Shown here: positions 33,570 through 42,386 of the stretch, in pieces
Layout of the letters: each line of letters begins with the position of its first letter
Position numbering within the stretch: the stretch's first letter is position 1
Source of the DNA: DATGPD01 sp031423015
Lineage (GTDB): Bacteria; Planctomycetota; UBA1135; UBA2386
Direction of reading: 5' to 3'
Assembly: GCA_031423015.1 (NCBI GenBank)
Contig: JANPER010000232.1
Coordinates: 15,237-79,236 of the forward strand
DNA: 64,000 bases
Notes under the pieces: model-generated
The model's database searches: none
What the model was told of the DNA's origin: nothing
Seen by the model: only the letters and a program-made list of their open reading frames with translations
Program-made: the position numbers and the translations under genes

Positions 33570-34747
33570 GGGGTGCGCTCCAGCAGCAGCACCTTCAGAT
33601 ACTCGGTCTGCGGCAGGTTGAGCCAAATCGGATGGTCGGTGTCGGCCATGATGCGCTCGCGCAGGATGAACGAGAACGGCAGCCCCGCCGCCGCTTGGCG
33701 CACGAGGGCCTCGAACGCGGGCGCCGTCACATGGTGACTGCACGAGCAAGTCAGCAGCAAACCACCGGGGCGCAGCAAGCGCATGGCGTGCGCGTTGAGG
33801 TCGCGGTAGCCGCGCTCGGCGCCTTCGATCTCGCGCTTGCTCTTGGCGAAGGCCGGCGGGTCGATGATCACCAGATCGAAGCTGGCTTCCTGCTGGCGCA
33901 GCTCACGCAGCGCGTCGAATACGTTCGCACTCTGCGTGGTGAGACCAGGCAGCTCGTTGCGGGTAGCCGCGTCGCGCGCGCGCGCCAACGCCGGCTCGGA
34001 CTGGTCGACCGCCAGACACGACGCCGCACCACCGCGCAGCGCCGCGAGCGCAAAGCCGCCCTGATAGGAGAACGCGTCGAGCACGGCGCGGTCCTTGGCC
34101 AACGCCATCACGCGCTGACGGGCCGGCCGCTGGTCGAGATAGAAGCCGGTCTTGTGGCCGGTCAACACGTCGATGCGATGCCGCACGCCGCCTTCGACGA
34201 TCTCCACTTCTTCGACCCGGCGTCCGTGCAGCAGCCGCACTTCGCGCGGCAGACCTTCGAGGTCGCGTACGCGCACGTCGTTGCGCGCCACCACCGAACT
34301 CGCGCCGGTCAAGGCACACAGGCGCGGCACCACGAGGTCGTAGGCAGCCTCGATGAGCGGCGACGTGACCTGCAGCACGAGGCAGTCGGCGTAACGATCG
34401 ACGACGAGGCCGGGCAAGCCGTCGCCCTCGCCATGGATCAGGCGCACGCCGGCTTGCGGATCGAACGCCGCGCGCCGGGCGAGCGCAACTGCGATCTGCG
34501 CGTGCAACCAGGCCTGCGCGTCGAGCGCGTCGGCGGGCGGCCCGAAGCTGCACACGCGCACTTGGATCTTCGATTGCGTCGAATAGAACGCCAACGCCAG
34601 CACCTTGCCGCGCGCGCCGTGCACGCGCACCAGGCTGCCGGGTAGCGCATCGACTCGCTCCAGGTCGTCGGCGTAGAACCACGGCTGCCCACGCGCCAGG
34701 AGGCGCGCGCCGTGCTCCGACAAGACGACATCGCCAACGCCGATCAC
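33566..34747 (-). CDS. rlmI: Class I rRNA methyltransferase, RlmI-like (23S rRNA m5C)
   Basis: 393 residues from GTG 34747. A PUA-type N-terminal domain (about 1-80; LARGQPWFYADDLERVD) is followed by the GHKTGFYLDQR motif, the SAM-binding strand DAFSYQGGFALAAL, and the catalytic region DPPAFAKSK with a later CSCSHHV. These identify the RlmI/YccW family, which methylates C1962 of 23S rRNA in E. coli. The target in this organism is inferred. Its GTG overlaps the PIG-L stop (GTGA) and its own stop overlaps thiS. Confidence 0.9.
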   Translation of the reverse strand: MIGVGDVVLSEHGARLLARGQPWFYADDLERVDALPGSLVRVHGARGKVLALAFYSTQSKIQVRVCSFGPPADALDAQAWLHAQIAVALARRAAFDPQAGVRLIHGEGDGLPGLVVDRYADCLVLQVTSPLIEAAYDLVVPRLCALTGASSVVARNDVRVRDLEGLPREVRLLHGRRVEEVEIVEGGVRHRIDVLTGHKTGFYLDQRPARQRVMALAKDRAVLDAFSYQGGFALAALRGGAASCLAVDQSEPALARARDAATRNELPGLTTQSANVFDALRELRQQEASFDLVIIDPPAFAKSKREIEGAERGYRDLNAHAMRLLRPGGLLLTCSCSHHVTAPAFEALVRQAAAGLPFSFILRERIMADTDHPIWLNLPQTEYLKVLLLERTP

Positions 34748-35448
34748 GGTCGCACGACGCGGCGGAAGGCCTCGCCATAGCCCACGCCCCGGTTGAAGAT
34801 CATCGACCGCGACGCGTTCAGGCCGAGCGTCGGCCGCAGCACGTCGGTGTAGCTCAACTGCGACTCGAAGCAGCGGATCGCGCGCTCCTTCTGGTCGATC
34901 ACCGAACTCACATCGTGCAGCACGTCGGGCACCATGAGGTTCCAGATCTCATACGCGAGCGCCTCGCCCGCGAAGCGACATCGGCCGAGCGCGCGCACGA
35001 ACCCGCAATACAGGGCGCGATGATCGCTGTTGCCCTCACCTTCCCACGGGCCATACATGATCGTCGGCCGGTATGTATCGATCTCCTGGACGATGCGCAG
35101 CGCGATCGTCTCGACGTCGCGGTCGGTAATCACACAGCTATCGCGAAACCCCCAGAACACGATGTCGGTGACGCCGAGTTCGCGCCCACCGGCGCGCGAC
35201 TCGGCGCGACGGCGCTCGGCGTAGGTCGAGGGATCGAAGCGCACATCAGGATCGCCCGCTTGGCCGTCGGTGCCGATCACCACACGGACCTCATCGCCTT
35301 GCGCGCGGTGCATCGCCAGTGAACCACCAGGGCCAATGCACTCGTCGTCGGGGTGCGGCGCCAGGCACAGCACGCGGCCCCGCGGCGGCGCGCGGCGGAT
35401 CTCGGGCTGCGGCGCAAACCACAACACGTCATCGGTCGGGATATGCAT
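34744..35448 (-). CDS. PIG-L family deacetylase (LmbE-like)
   Basis: 234 residues from ATG 35448. The zinc-binding motif APHPDDE stands near residue 30, and the third ligand is in GNSDHRALYCG. The family removes acetyl groups from N-acetylglucosamine-containing lipids or small metabolites. It is six bases downstream of one GNAT gene, with another GNAT further upstream. The deacetylase plus acyltransferase combination suggests remodelling of an amino sugar. Confidence 0.92.
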   Translation of the reverse strand: MHIPTDDVLWFAPQPEIRRAPPRGRVLCLAPHPDDECIGPGGSLAMHRAQGDEVRVVIGTDGQAGDPDVRFDPSTYAERRRAESRAGGRELGVTDIVFWGFRDSCVITDRDVETIALRIVQEIDTYRPTIMYGPWEGEGNSDHRALYCGFVRALGRCRFAGEALAYEIWNLMVPDVLHDVSSVIDQKERAIRCFESQLSYTDVLRPTLGLNASRSMIFNRGVGYGEAFRRVVRP

Positions 35449-35454
35449 GCCGCC

Positions 35455-36471
35455 TCACACGAGATCAGAGTCACCCGGCGTCACGTACAGATTGTCACGG
35501 TAGTACACCGTGTCGAGACGCGGCGAGGTGACGATCACAATGAAGTACGAAGTGCCCAGCACCATGAAACCCAACCGTTGAAACGTCAAGAAACGCGGAT
35601 CGACGTGGTTGAAGATGGTGGTCAGCACCAACGCTTCGTCGGCCGCGGCCTGTTGTTCGCAGCGCGCCACCAACGCGACCGTCGCGTCGTGATCACCCTG
35701 GGGCAGCAACCAGTCGGCGATGACTGCCGTCTTGGGGCGCGGCCAATCCCCGATCGAGTACACCGCGAGACCACGCAGGGCGCCGCTCTTGGCGTCGCGG
35801 CACTCGAACATGCGGTAGCGCACGTCGGGGTGATCGGCGAAGCGCCAATTCAGGTAGCGCGCGTCGCGCACCACCGCCAGGCGCAGCTCTTTCTGCATGG
35901 CGTCCCACAAGAGGTCGACGTCGGGGCCGTAGCGCTCCACTTGCGTCACCACGACCGCATCGGAAACCGCCCTCTGCGCCACTGGCAACTCGCGGAAGAG
36001 CAAATCCCAGTCGCGGATGTTGAGGTAGCCGAGGTACTTCTGCCCGGCGCGCCACGCCGGCACCGGCCAACCGAAGCTGAACACGTTGTGGCCGCCAGCC
36101 TCGTTGATGAATTGGTCTATCCACAGGCGACCAATTTGGGCAAACAGACCGGGGCGCCCACCGTGCGTACGCCATTGCGGCAGAACCATCAGGTCGACGA
36201 TCTGCGACGACGTGATGCGCACACCTTCCATCCAGGTGACCAACGGCAGGCTGGCATACTGGCCGACCACCTGGCCGGTGGCGGTGTCCTCAGCCACCGC
36301 GAGCTGGGTTCGGCCGGTCGGGTTGTCCCTGAACTTCCAGTGCCAATGCCGTAGGTCACGCGGCGCAGCGAAGATCTTGTTGTAGCAATCCAAGATCGCG
36401 CGCTCATCACCTTGGCGGTAGAGCCGAACTTTCAGGGTGTCGCGGGTCTGGGCGGGAACTCGTTCGGTCAC
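35455..36471 (-). CDS. GNAT/FemAB-like acyltransferase
   Basis: About 338 residues from GTG 36471; an upstream extension enters the preceding gene. The N-terminal half contains a GNAT core (LYRQGDERAILDCYNKIF, LAVAEDTATGQVVGQYASLPL, and VDLMVLPQWRTHGGRPGLF as the acyl-CoA loop). The second half (YLNWRFADHPDVRYRMF) matches the C-terminal repeat of such two-domain proteins found in polysaccharide loci. The substrate is probably a sugar or amino acid. GTGA overlap joins it to the next upstream gene. Confidence 0.82.
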   Translation of the reverse strand: MTERVPAQTRDTLKVRLYRQGDERAILDCYNKIFAAPRDLRHWHWKFRDNPTGRTQLAVAEDTATGQVVGQYASLPLVTWMEGVRITSSQIVDLMVLPQWRTHGGRPGLFAQIGRLWIDQFINEAGGHNVFSFGWPVPAWRAGQKYLGYLNIRDWDLLFRELPVAQRAVSDAVVVTQVERYGPDVDLLWDAMQKELRLAVVRDARYLNWRFADHPDVRYRMFECRDAKSGALRGLAVYSIGDWPRPKTAVIADWLLPQGDHDATVALVARCEQQAAADEALVLTTIFNHVDPRFLTFQRLGFMVLGTSYFIVIVTSPRLDTVYYRDNLYVTPGDSDLV

Positions 36472-36956
36472 GGCGCAATCTCGAGCGGCGCGACCATACC
36501 GGACGGCCGCCGATGCACCAAACGCAGCAAGTGCGCGTAGCCGTGCAGCGGACTCGCACCGTGCTCGAAGCCGAGCATCTCGAACAGCCGCTGCGCTGCC
36601 ACGTTCTCGCTGCGCACCAACGCCCACAGGCGCTCCCAGCCGCGTTCGCGCGCCAGCTCGAGGCCATGTTCCAACAACGCGCGACCGATCCCGCGGCGTT
36701 GGTGCTGTGGCGCCACAATCAACGTCACTTCCGCGGCGTGGTCGGGTGCCAGATCGAGGCGCATGAAGCCCACCGGTTGGCCGCTATCGCACGCGGCTTG
36801 GCACAAGATCCCCGGATCCTGAATGAGCCGTCGCGCCAACTGATCGGGCGCGAGCGCCGGAACACTCAGACCCGAATCTGCCAGCCACGGCCCGAGCAAC
36901 GCCAAATCGGCGCGCACAAACGGGCGAAAGCTGAGGCTCGGCTGACCACTGGGCAT
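36468..36956 (-). CDS. GNAT family N-acetyltransferase
   Basis: 162 residues from ATG 36956. The acetyl-CoA-binding motif A is clear: VTLIVAPQHQRRGIGRALLEHG, shown by Q-x-x-R-G-I-G-R-A. A second helix, VAAQRLFEMLGFEHG, is typical of the end of the fold. The substrate amine is unknown. It heads the minus-strand operon that continues with the larger acyltransferase, PIG-L, RlmI and ThiS. Confidence 0.88.
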   Translation of the reverse strand: MPSGQPSLSFRPFVRADLALLGPWLADSGLSVPALAPDQLARRLIQDPGILCQAACDSGQPVGFMRLDLAPDHAAEVTLIVAPQHQRRGIGRALLEHGLELARERGWERLWALVRSENVAAQRLFEMLGFEHGASPLHGYAHLLRLVHRRPSGMVAPLEIAP

Positions 36957-37034
36957 GGGGCGGCAAAGCCTACTCGGCGGCCGTTGCGGTCACCCTGGCA
37001 AACCGATTCCGCCGACGCCACCTGCGACGCAACC

Positions 37035-37062
37035 TTGACCCACGTCGGACTGCGCGTAGCAT
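37035..37062 (+). promoter_or_regulatory. Candidate promoter of the nusA operon
   Basis: TTGACC (37035-37040) and TAGCAT (37057-37062) have a 16-base spacer. A transcript would start near 37070 and carry a leader of about 150 bases before the nusA ATG, including a short stem around CCGTGCCAACGGGG. The E. coli nusA leader is also regulated, but no such mechanism is shown here. Confidence 0.45.
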
Positions 37063-37218
37063 CCTCGTCTTCCCCACGCGTGGTCGCGTCGCAAGCCGCG
37101 ACCCGGCGTGGTCTTCTTGGAGCGCTCCGTTGCTCAGTCGGCGCTGTCCCCCGTGCCAACGGGGAGACGTGGCCGTCGGGGTGGCGGTGCGTTACGTTGT
37201 ACCGTCCCTGCTTTTCCG

Positions 37219-38394
37219 ATGGCTGGATCCGACATCGTCCGCTACATCGATTCGATCGCCCGTGACAAGGAGATCGATCGCGAGTCGCTGTACCAGTCCA
37301 TCGAGCAAGCTGTGGCGGTGGCGGTGTCCAAGAAGTACGGCATCGACGACTTGGAGCTGTCCCTCGACCGCCACACTGGCCAGTGGGTCTGCAACTACGA
37401 GATCGACCTCGAAGACCAGGGCCGCATTCTCGCGCAAGCGGTGAAGCAGATGATCACCGGCAAGGTGCGCGAAGCCGAGCGCGACGTGTTGTTCGAAGAG
37501 TTCGAGCAGAAGATCGGCGAGATCGTCACCGGCAACGTGCAGCGCTTCGAGGGCGACACCGTGATCGTCAACCTCGGACGCAACATGGAAGGCATCCTGC
37601 CGCGGGCCGAGAAGGTGCGTGGTGAGAGCTACAACATCGGCGATCGCCTGCGCGCGTTGGTGCTCGAGGTCAAGAAGATGGGCGCGCGGGTCAAGGTCAT
37701 CTTGTCACGCGGCCATCGAGACCTGGTGCGCGCGCTGTTCGAGTTGGAAGTGCCCGAGATCGCCGACGGCGTGATTCAGATCCGTCGTATCGAGCGCGAG
37801 CCTGGTTACCGCGCCAAGTTGGCGGTGCATTCGAACGACCTGAAAGTCGATTCGGTGGGCGCCTGCGTCGGCGTGCGTGGCGCACGCATCAAGGCGATCA
37901 TCGAGGAGCTGAACGGCGAGCGCATCGACATCATTCGCTGGAATGAAGACTCCACCACGCTGATCACCAACGCGCTCAAGCCGGCCGAGATCTCCCACAT
38001 CGAACTCGACGTGCAGAACAAGAAGGCACTCGTGTTGGTCGAAGAAGACCAACTGTCCCTTGCGATCGGCCGCAAGGGGCAGAACGTGCGCCTCGCGAGT
38101 CGACTGACGTCGTGGGACATCGACATCATGACTCGCGCCGAACTCGAGAAGTCCATCGCCGAGGAGGACGCAGCCACCACGGGCGACGCGACCGCAAAGC
38201 CGACCGCGGGTGCAGCACCGGTCGACAGCCCAACCGTCGACAGCCCAACCGTCGAGGACCCAGCCGAGTATGCTGGCGGCGGCGAGAAGAGCCCCGACGG
38301 CGAAGAGCCGACCGAGGCCAATCATCCAACGCAGGAGCAGCCACCATCGGACCCACCGACTGGCGCCAGCGATTCCCAAGGCACCGCAGGCTGA
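37219..38394 (+). CDS. nusA: Transcription termination/antitermination factor NusA
   Basis: 391 residues from ATG 37219 (MAGSDIVRYIDSIARDK); earlier in-frame starts add unconserved sequence. Order: N-terminal RNA-polymerase-binding domain (to about 125), S1 domain (ISPIF-like VTGNVQRFEGDTVIVNLG), then KH1 and KH2 (SVGACVGVRGARIKAI and LAIGRKGQNVRLAS). The C-terminus is an acidic Pro/Thr/Glu tail in place of E. coli's AR repeats. It binds elongating polymerase and controls pausing and termination. It is the first gene of the operon with infB, ylxP and rbfA; rimP, often the first, is not here. Confidence 0.97.
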   Translation: MAGSDIVRYIDSIARDKEIDRESLYQSIEQAVAVAVSKKYGIDDLELSLDRHTGQWVCNYEIDLEDQGRILAQAVKQMITGKVREAERDVLFEEFEQKIGEIVTGNVQRFEGDTVIVNLGRNMEGILPRAEKVRGESYNIGDRLRALVLEVKKMGARVKVILSRGHRDLVRALFELEVPEIADGVIQIRRIEREPGYRAKLAVHSNDLKVDSVGACVGVRGARIKAIIEELNGERIDIIRWNEDSTTLITNALKPAEISHIELDVQNKKALVLVEEDQLSLAIGRKGQNVRLASRLTSWDIDIMTRAELEKSIAEEDAATTGDATAKPTAGAAPVDSPTVDSPTVEDPAEYAGGGEKSPDGEEPTEANHPTQEQPPSDPPTGASDSQGTAG

Positions 38395-38400
38395 CACGTC

Positions 38401-38405
38401 AGGAG
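38401..38405 (+). promoter_or_regulatory. Ribosome binding site fixing a TTG start for infB
   Basis: AGGAG stands five bases before TTG 38411. It supports the TTG as the true start of IF-2, since the in-frame codons further upstream lie inside nusA. Confidence 0.65.
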
Positions 38406-38410
38406 TTTTC

Positions 38411-41281
38411 TTGAACAAAGTACGCGTTTACGAGCTGGCAAAGGATTTCGGCATGGCGGGCCCAAAGCTGGCGGATCTGCTCCGCTCGCTCGGGTTCGAC
38501 AACGTGAAGTCGCATATGGCGGTCCTCGATCCCGCCGACCAACTGATGGTTGTGGCGCGCCTCGAAGCCCAAGGGCTGACGCGCGGTGCGAGTCCGAGCC
38601 AGACCGTCGACGCCGACGATGACGACACCGAAGCCGGGCTGCCGCGCAAGAAGAAGTCGTTGCCGCCGCCGGTGGTGCAAGCACCCAAGAAGAAGGCGCT
38701 CCCGCACGAGATCCCAGCGGTGGCCACCCCACTGCCGCCGCCGCCGGGCGCTCGGCCGACCGTTGAAGCGACAGCTCCGCGGTCCGGAGAGCCTGTTGCA
38801 CGATCTCCCCAGCCATCTGCCCAGCCAGTCGCAAGCAAGCGCGTCCTCGCCTCTGACGCCGGGGTGCCGAAGGCTCCGGAGCCCGCTGTGCCAGCCGCTC
38901 CCCCCGCCGCCCGCGCTCCGCAACAAGGGGTTCCTGCTGGCCCGCGTCCGCCGGCTGCGCGCACCGCCGGGGAACCGGATGCGCCAGTTCCCCACACGGG
39001 CCCACCCCAGACGAAGGCGACCGAGCCAGTCGTACCGGCCACGCCTGGCCCAAATGCTCCCCAGGTCGCGGATGGTCGCGATACCACCAAGGTCGAACCC
39101 GAAGTGGAGGTTCCGACCCGCGCGCAAAGCATGCCGCGCAGCCAGCCCCCGCGCGAAACTCCGCCGGTTGAAGCCACTGCACCCGACGCAATGATTCCGA
39201 AGGCCGCGCCGCCGCCTGATCGCATCAAGCGCCTGCTCGTGCCACAAGCCCGGGCCACAGTGGTCGGTCGCATCGAGCTGCCGCAGGAGACCATCCGCGA
39301 CGCCACGCGGCGCTCGGCTCCCGCCGCCGACAAAGCGGCCGGCGGCGCCGCCGCGCGGCTTCGCCGCATGGCGCTGCAAAACACGCAACGCGGCCCGGGC
39401 ATGCGCCCCCGCGGCAAAGGCTTTGCTCCGCCGCCGCGGCACTCGATGCGCGGTGGGCAACAGGGCGGGCGCCGCGGCACCGGAACCTCGACGCTCGACC
39501 CCAACCGGATCGTCGAGATTCAGCCGCCGGTCTCGGTGAAGCGATTGTCCGAAGCGCTCGGCATCAAGGTCACGGAACTGCTCGCCGACTTGCAGTTCAA
39601 GCTCAGCATCAAGGGCAAGACGATCAACTCGTTCCTCACCACCGAGGAAGTCGAGCTGATCGGCATCCAGCGCGAGCGCAACATCAAGATCGTGGAGGCC
39701 AAGGAAGCCGAGGCCGAGCTGCTCAAGGCACTCGACACCAAGGCTGCCGACGCCGACACCATGCAGCGGCCACCGGTGGTGACCTTCATGGGTCACGTCG
39801 ACCACGGCAAGACGTCCTTGCTCGACGCCCTGCGCAAGAGCGATGTCACCTCCGGCGAGTCCGGTGGGATCACGCAGCACATCGGCGCCTACAAGGTCAC
39901 GCACCACTCGGGTGCTCAGTTCGTCGTGCTCGACACACCGGGTCACGCCGCGTTCTCGGCGATGCGCGCCCGCGGCGCGCGACTCACCGACATCGTCGTA
40001 CTCGTGGTGGCGGCCGACGACGGTGTGATGCCGCAGACCGAAGAGGCCATCGCGCACGCCAAGGACGCCGGCGTCGACGTGGTCGTCGCGATCAACAAGT
40101 GTGACAAGCCTGGCGCCAACCCCCTACAGGTGATGCAGCAGCTCGCCGTGAAGGGCCTGCAAGCTGAAGCGTGGGGTGGCACCACACAGATGGCGGAGGT
40201 GTCGGCCATCACCGGCGCCGGCCTCGACGACCTGGTCGAGAAGATCATGCTCCAGGCGCACATCAAGGAACTCACGGCCCGACCCGACGCCGCCGGCACC
40301 GGCGTCGTCGTCGAGAGCAAGCAGTCGCCGCGCGAAGGCGTGGCGCTCAATGTCCTGGTGATGGACGGCACGCTGCGTTTGCGCGACCACATCCTGTGCG
40401 GCAACAGCTTCGCGCGCGTGCGCGGCCTGATCGACGATCACGGTCGCCCGCTCAAGGAGGCGGGGCCTGGCACACCGGTCACGGTGCTCGGCATCGATAC
40501 CGCGCCCCAGCCCGGCGAGAAGTTCTACGTCGTCTCCGACGCCAAGAAGGCGCGCGAGGTAGCCGAGGAGCGCGAGCGTCGCGCCCGTGCCATGTCGCTT
40601 GCCCAGCGCAGCTCGGCGGCGATCACGCAGGACAACCTGTCCCAGCATCTCGCCGCGCAGAAGACGCACGAGATCAAGATCATCATCAAGGCCGACGTCA
40701 CCGGCTCGCTGGAGCCGATCCGCAAGTGCCTGACGGAACTCAACACCGGCGAGGTGAAGGTCAACATCATTCACTCTGGCCTCGGCGGCATCACCGACAG
40801 CGACGTGAGCCTGGCCGAAGCCGGCGGAGCGTTCGTGCTCGGCTTCCACACCGCGCCCGAGTCCACGGCGCGCCAGCACGCTGAACGCGCCGGCGTAGAG
40901 CTCAAGTTGTACGAGGTCATCTACGACCTGATCGACGACGTGAAGCGCCTGATGGAAGGCACTCTCTCGCCGCAAGAGATCGAGAAGAACCAGGGCTTCG
41001 TCGAGATACGCGCCGTGTTCAAGTCCAGCAAGTTCGGCACCATCGCCGGCTGCTTCGTCACCGACGGCTCGGTGTATCGCAACAGCAAGGTGCGCTTGTC
41101 ACGCGACGGCAAGCTCATCTACACCGGTCAGGTGGCGAGCCTGCGGCGAGAGAAAGACGACGTACGCGAAGTCAAGACCGGCTTCGAGTGCGGTCTGACC
41201 CTCAAGGATTGGAACGACGTTCAAGAGGGCGACAAGCTCGAGTGCTACGACGTATCACTCGTGAAGCGAACGCTGTCTTGA
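38411..41281 (+). CDS. infB: Translation initiation factor IF-2
   Basis: 956 residues from TTG 38411 (LNKVRVYELAKDFGM), chosen because of the AGGAG before it and the match to the IF-2 N-terminal helix. Residues about 75-370 are a Pro/Ala/Arg-rich low-complexity linker. A second conserved subdomain (VSVKRLSEALGIKVTELLADL) precedes the G domain with GHVDHGKTSLLD (G1), GITQHIGAYKV (G2), DTPGHAAF (G3) and NKCDKPGANP (G4). Domains III and IV complete the factor. IF-2 brings initiator tRNA to the ribosome. It starts 16 bases after the nusA stop. Confidence 0.97.
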   Translation: MNKVRVYELAKDFGMAGPKLADLLRSLGFDNVKSHMAVLDPADQLMVVARLEAQGLTRGASPSQTVDADDDDTEAGLPRKKKSLPPPVVQAPKKKALPHEIPAVATPLPPPPGARPTVEATAPRSGEPVARSPQPSAQPVASKRVLASDAGVPKAPEPAVPAAPPAARAPQQGVPAGPRPPAARTAGEPDAPVPHTGPPQTKATEPVVPATPGPNAPQVADGRDTTKVEPEVEVPTRAQSMPRSQPPRETPPVEATAPDAMIPKAAPPPDRIKRLLVPQARATVVGRIELPQETIRDATRRSAPAADKAAGGAAARLRRMALQNTQRGPGMRPRGKGFAPPPRHSMRGGQQGGRRGTGTSTLDPNRIVEIQPPVSVKRLSEALGIKVTELLADLQFKLSIKGKTINSFLTTEEVELIGIQRERNIKIVEAKEAEAELLKALDTKAADADTMQRPPVVTFMGHVDHGKTSLLDALRKSDVTSGESGGITQHIGAYKVTHHSGAQFVVLDTPGHAAFSAMRARGARLTDIVVLVVAADDGVMPQTEEAIAHAKDAGVDVVVAINKCDKPGANPLQVMQQLAVKGLQAEAWGGTTQMAEVSAITGAGLDDLVEKIMLQAHIKELTARPDAAGTGVVVESKQSPREGVALNVLVMDGTLRLRDHILCGNSFARVRGLIDDHGRPLKEAGPGTPVTVLGIDTAPQPGEKFYVVSDAKKAREVAEERERRARAMSLAQRSSAAITQDNLSQHLAAQKTHEIKIIIKADVTGSLEPIRKCLTELNTGEVKVNIIHSGLGGITDSDVSLAEAGGAFVLGFHTAPESTARQHAERAGVELKLYEVIYDLIDDVKRLMEGTLSPQEIEKNQGFVEIRAVFKSSKFGTIAGCFVTDGSVYRNSKVRLSRDGKLIYTGQVASLRREKDDVREVKTGFECGLTLKDWNDVQEGDKLECYDVSLVKRTLS

Positions 41282-41315
41282 GCCCCCTGACCGCACCCTT
41301 GCCGCAGATCCCTTC

Positions 41316-41624
41316 GTGCTCCACCTCGGCGTCCTTCAGTTCTGCATGGAGATTCCTTGGGCGACGTCGCTCAAGGACAAGCGACGCGTCGTGCAGAGCT
41401 TGAAGGAACAGGTTCGGCGCACGTTCAACGTGTCGATCTCCGAGATCGACGACCTCGACAACCAGACTACGGCCACGTTGGCGGCCGCAATGGCCGGCAG
41501 CGATGTCGCCTACATCAACGGGGCGCTCGACAAGATTCTGAATGAGCTGCAGAACTGGCGAGAAGCCACCCTGTCGGATCATCAGATCGAGATCTTCACC
41601 CCACCGATGGGTGAGACCCCCTGA
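41316..41624 (+). CDS. ylxP: YlxP-like DUF503 protein
   Basis: 102 residues from GTG 41316. The family pattern is clear: SLKDKRRVVQSLKEQVRRTFNVS and then IDDLDNQTTATLAAAM. DUF503 proteins such as YlxP are small cytoplasmic proteins encoded between infB and rbfA in many bacteria, just as here. A ribosome or translation-initiation role is suspected from context. It lies 34 bases after infB and two bases before rbfA. Confidence 0.92.
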   Translation: MLHLGVLQFCMEIPWATSLKDKRRVVQSLKEQVRRTFNVSISEIDDLDNQTTATLAAAMAGSDVAYINGALDKILNELQNWREATLSDHQIEIFTPPMGETP

Positions 41625-41626
41625 CC

Positions 41627-42049
41627 GTGCAGGACCGTCGCCTCATGCGTCTCGAGTCGCTGATCAAGGAGAAGGTCGCCTCCGTCCTGGCGACGGACAT
41701 GGCCGACCCGCGCCTTGGCCTGGTGACGATCACCCGCGTGAAGCTCGACCGCGAGCTGAGCACCTGCGACATCTTCTGGACCGTGTACGGCGACGAAAAG
41801 AAGCGCCGCTTGAACGAGCGCACGCTCAAGCATGCGGCCGGTTACGTGCGGCGCGAGATCGCGTCCGTGCTGCACACGCGCAACACGCCGTCGGTGACCT
41901 TTGTCTTTGACGAGAGCGTGGCCGGCGAACTGCGTGTGCAGCAGATCCTCAAAGAACTGCGCGCCGCACGACCACCCGAACCGATAGCGCCCGAGCCAGA
42001 CGAAGCGACACCGCCCGAGCCAGACGACGAGCCCCCCACCTCGAGCTAA
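41627..42049 (+). CDS. rbfA: Ribosome-binding factor A
   Basis: 140 residues from GTG 41627. The RbfA core is MRLESLIKEKVASVL, DPRLGLVTITRVKLDREL and VRREIASVLHTRNTPSVTF, with the type II KH fold. It ends in a Pro/Glu-rich tail. RbfA matures the 30S subunit, processing the 5' end region of 16S rRNA. It closes the translation operon; truB, often next, is absent. Confidence 0.93.
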   Translation: MQDRRLMRLESLIKEKVASVLATDMADPRLGLVTITRVKLDRELSTCDIFWTVYGDEKKRRLNERTLKHAAGYVRREIASVLHTRNTPSVTFVFDESVAGELRVQQILKELRAARPPEPIAPEPDEATPPEPDDEPPTSS

Positions 42050-42179
42050 CGAGGACCTCACAGGCGGGAAACCACGGCCGGCTCGAACCGAGCCGACGAG
42101 TATTGTCACCGCGTCAGGAGTCATCGCGACAACTCTCCGTTCGTCGCCGCTTCCTCGCGTCTTTCAGGCAGGACTCCGC

Positions 42180-42335
42180 ATGACTTCATTTCGCCTCGTG
42201 AGCGCCTCGCTGCCTGAGCGCAAGCTCAACAGGAAGACGTCGCTGATCACGCTCGACGTCAGCCTGAGCCAGCACGGCACCGCCAAGCCCCCCACGATTG
42301 ACGACGACGCCAAGGCCCTGCTGGGCGGTAATTGA
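42180..42335 (+). CDS. Small peptide gene, 51 residues, unknown
   Basis: ATG 42180 has a good AGGA ribosome binding site seven bases upstream. The peptide MTSFRLVSASLPERK... continues with LNRKTSLITLDVSLSQHG and ends AKALLGGN. It has no membrane segment or Cys. The arrangement, a short Lys/Arg-rich start, a central beta-like stretch and a glycine-rich end, recalls precursors of modified peptides, but no maturation enzyme is adjacent. It lies between rbfA and an ECF/kinase pair. No family is recognised. Confidence 0.5.
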   Translation: MTSFRLVSASLPERKLNRKTSLITLDVSLSQHGTAKPPTIDDDAKALLGGN

Positions 42336-42386
42336 CGCCGTAGCCGTGGCCTCGCGGTCAGCTACACTGCGGGGTCAGAGCTGATC

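Noticed and set aside
38210..38410. N-terminal extension of IF-2 into nusA
   Set aside because: The TTG at 38411 has a good AGGAG and begins the conserved N-terminal helix; the extension lies inside nusA coding sequence.
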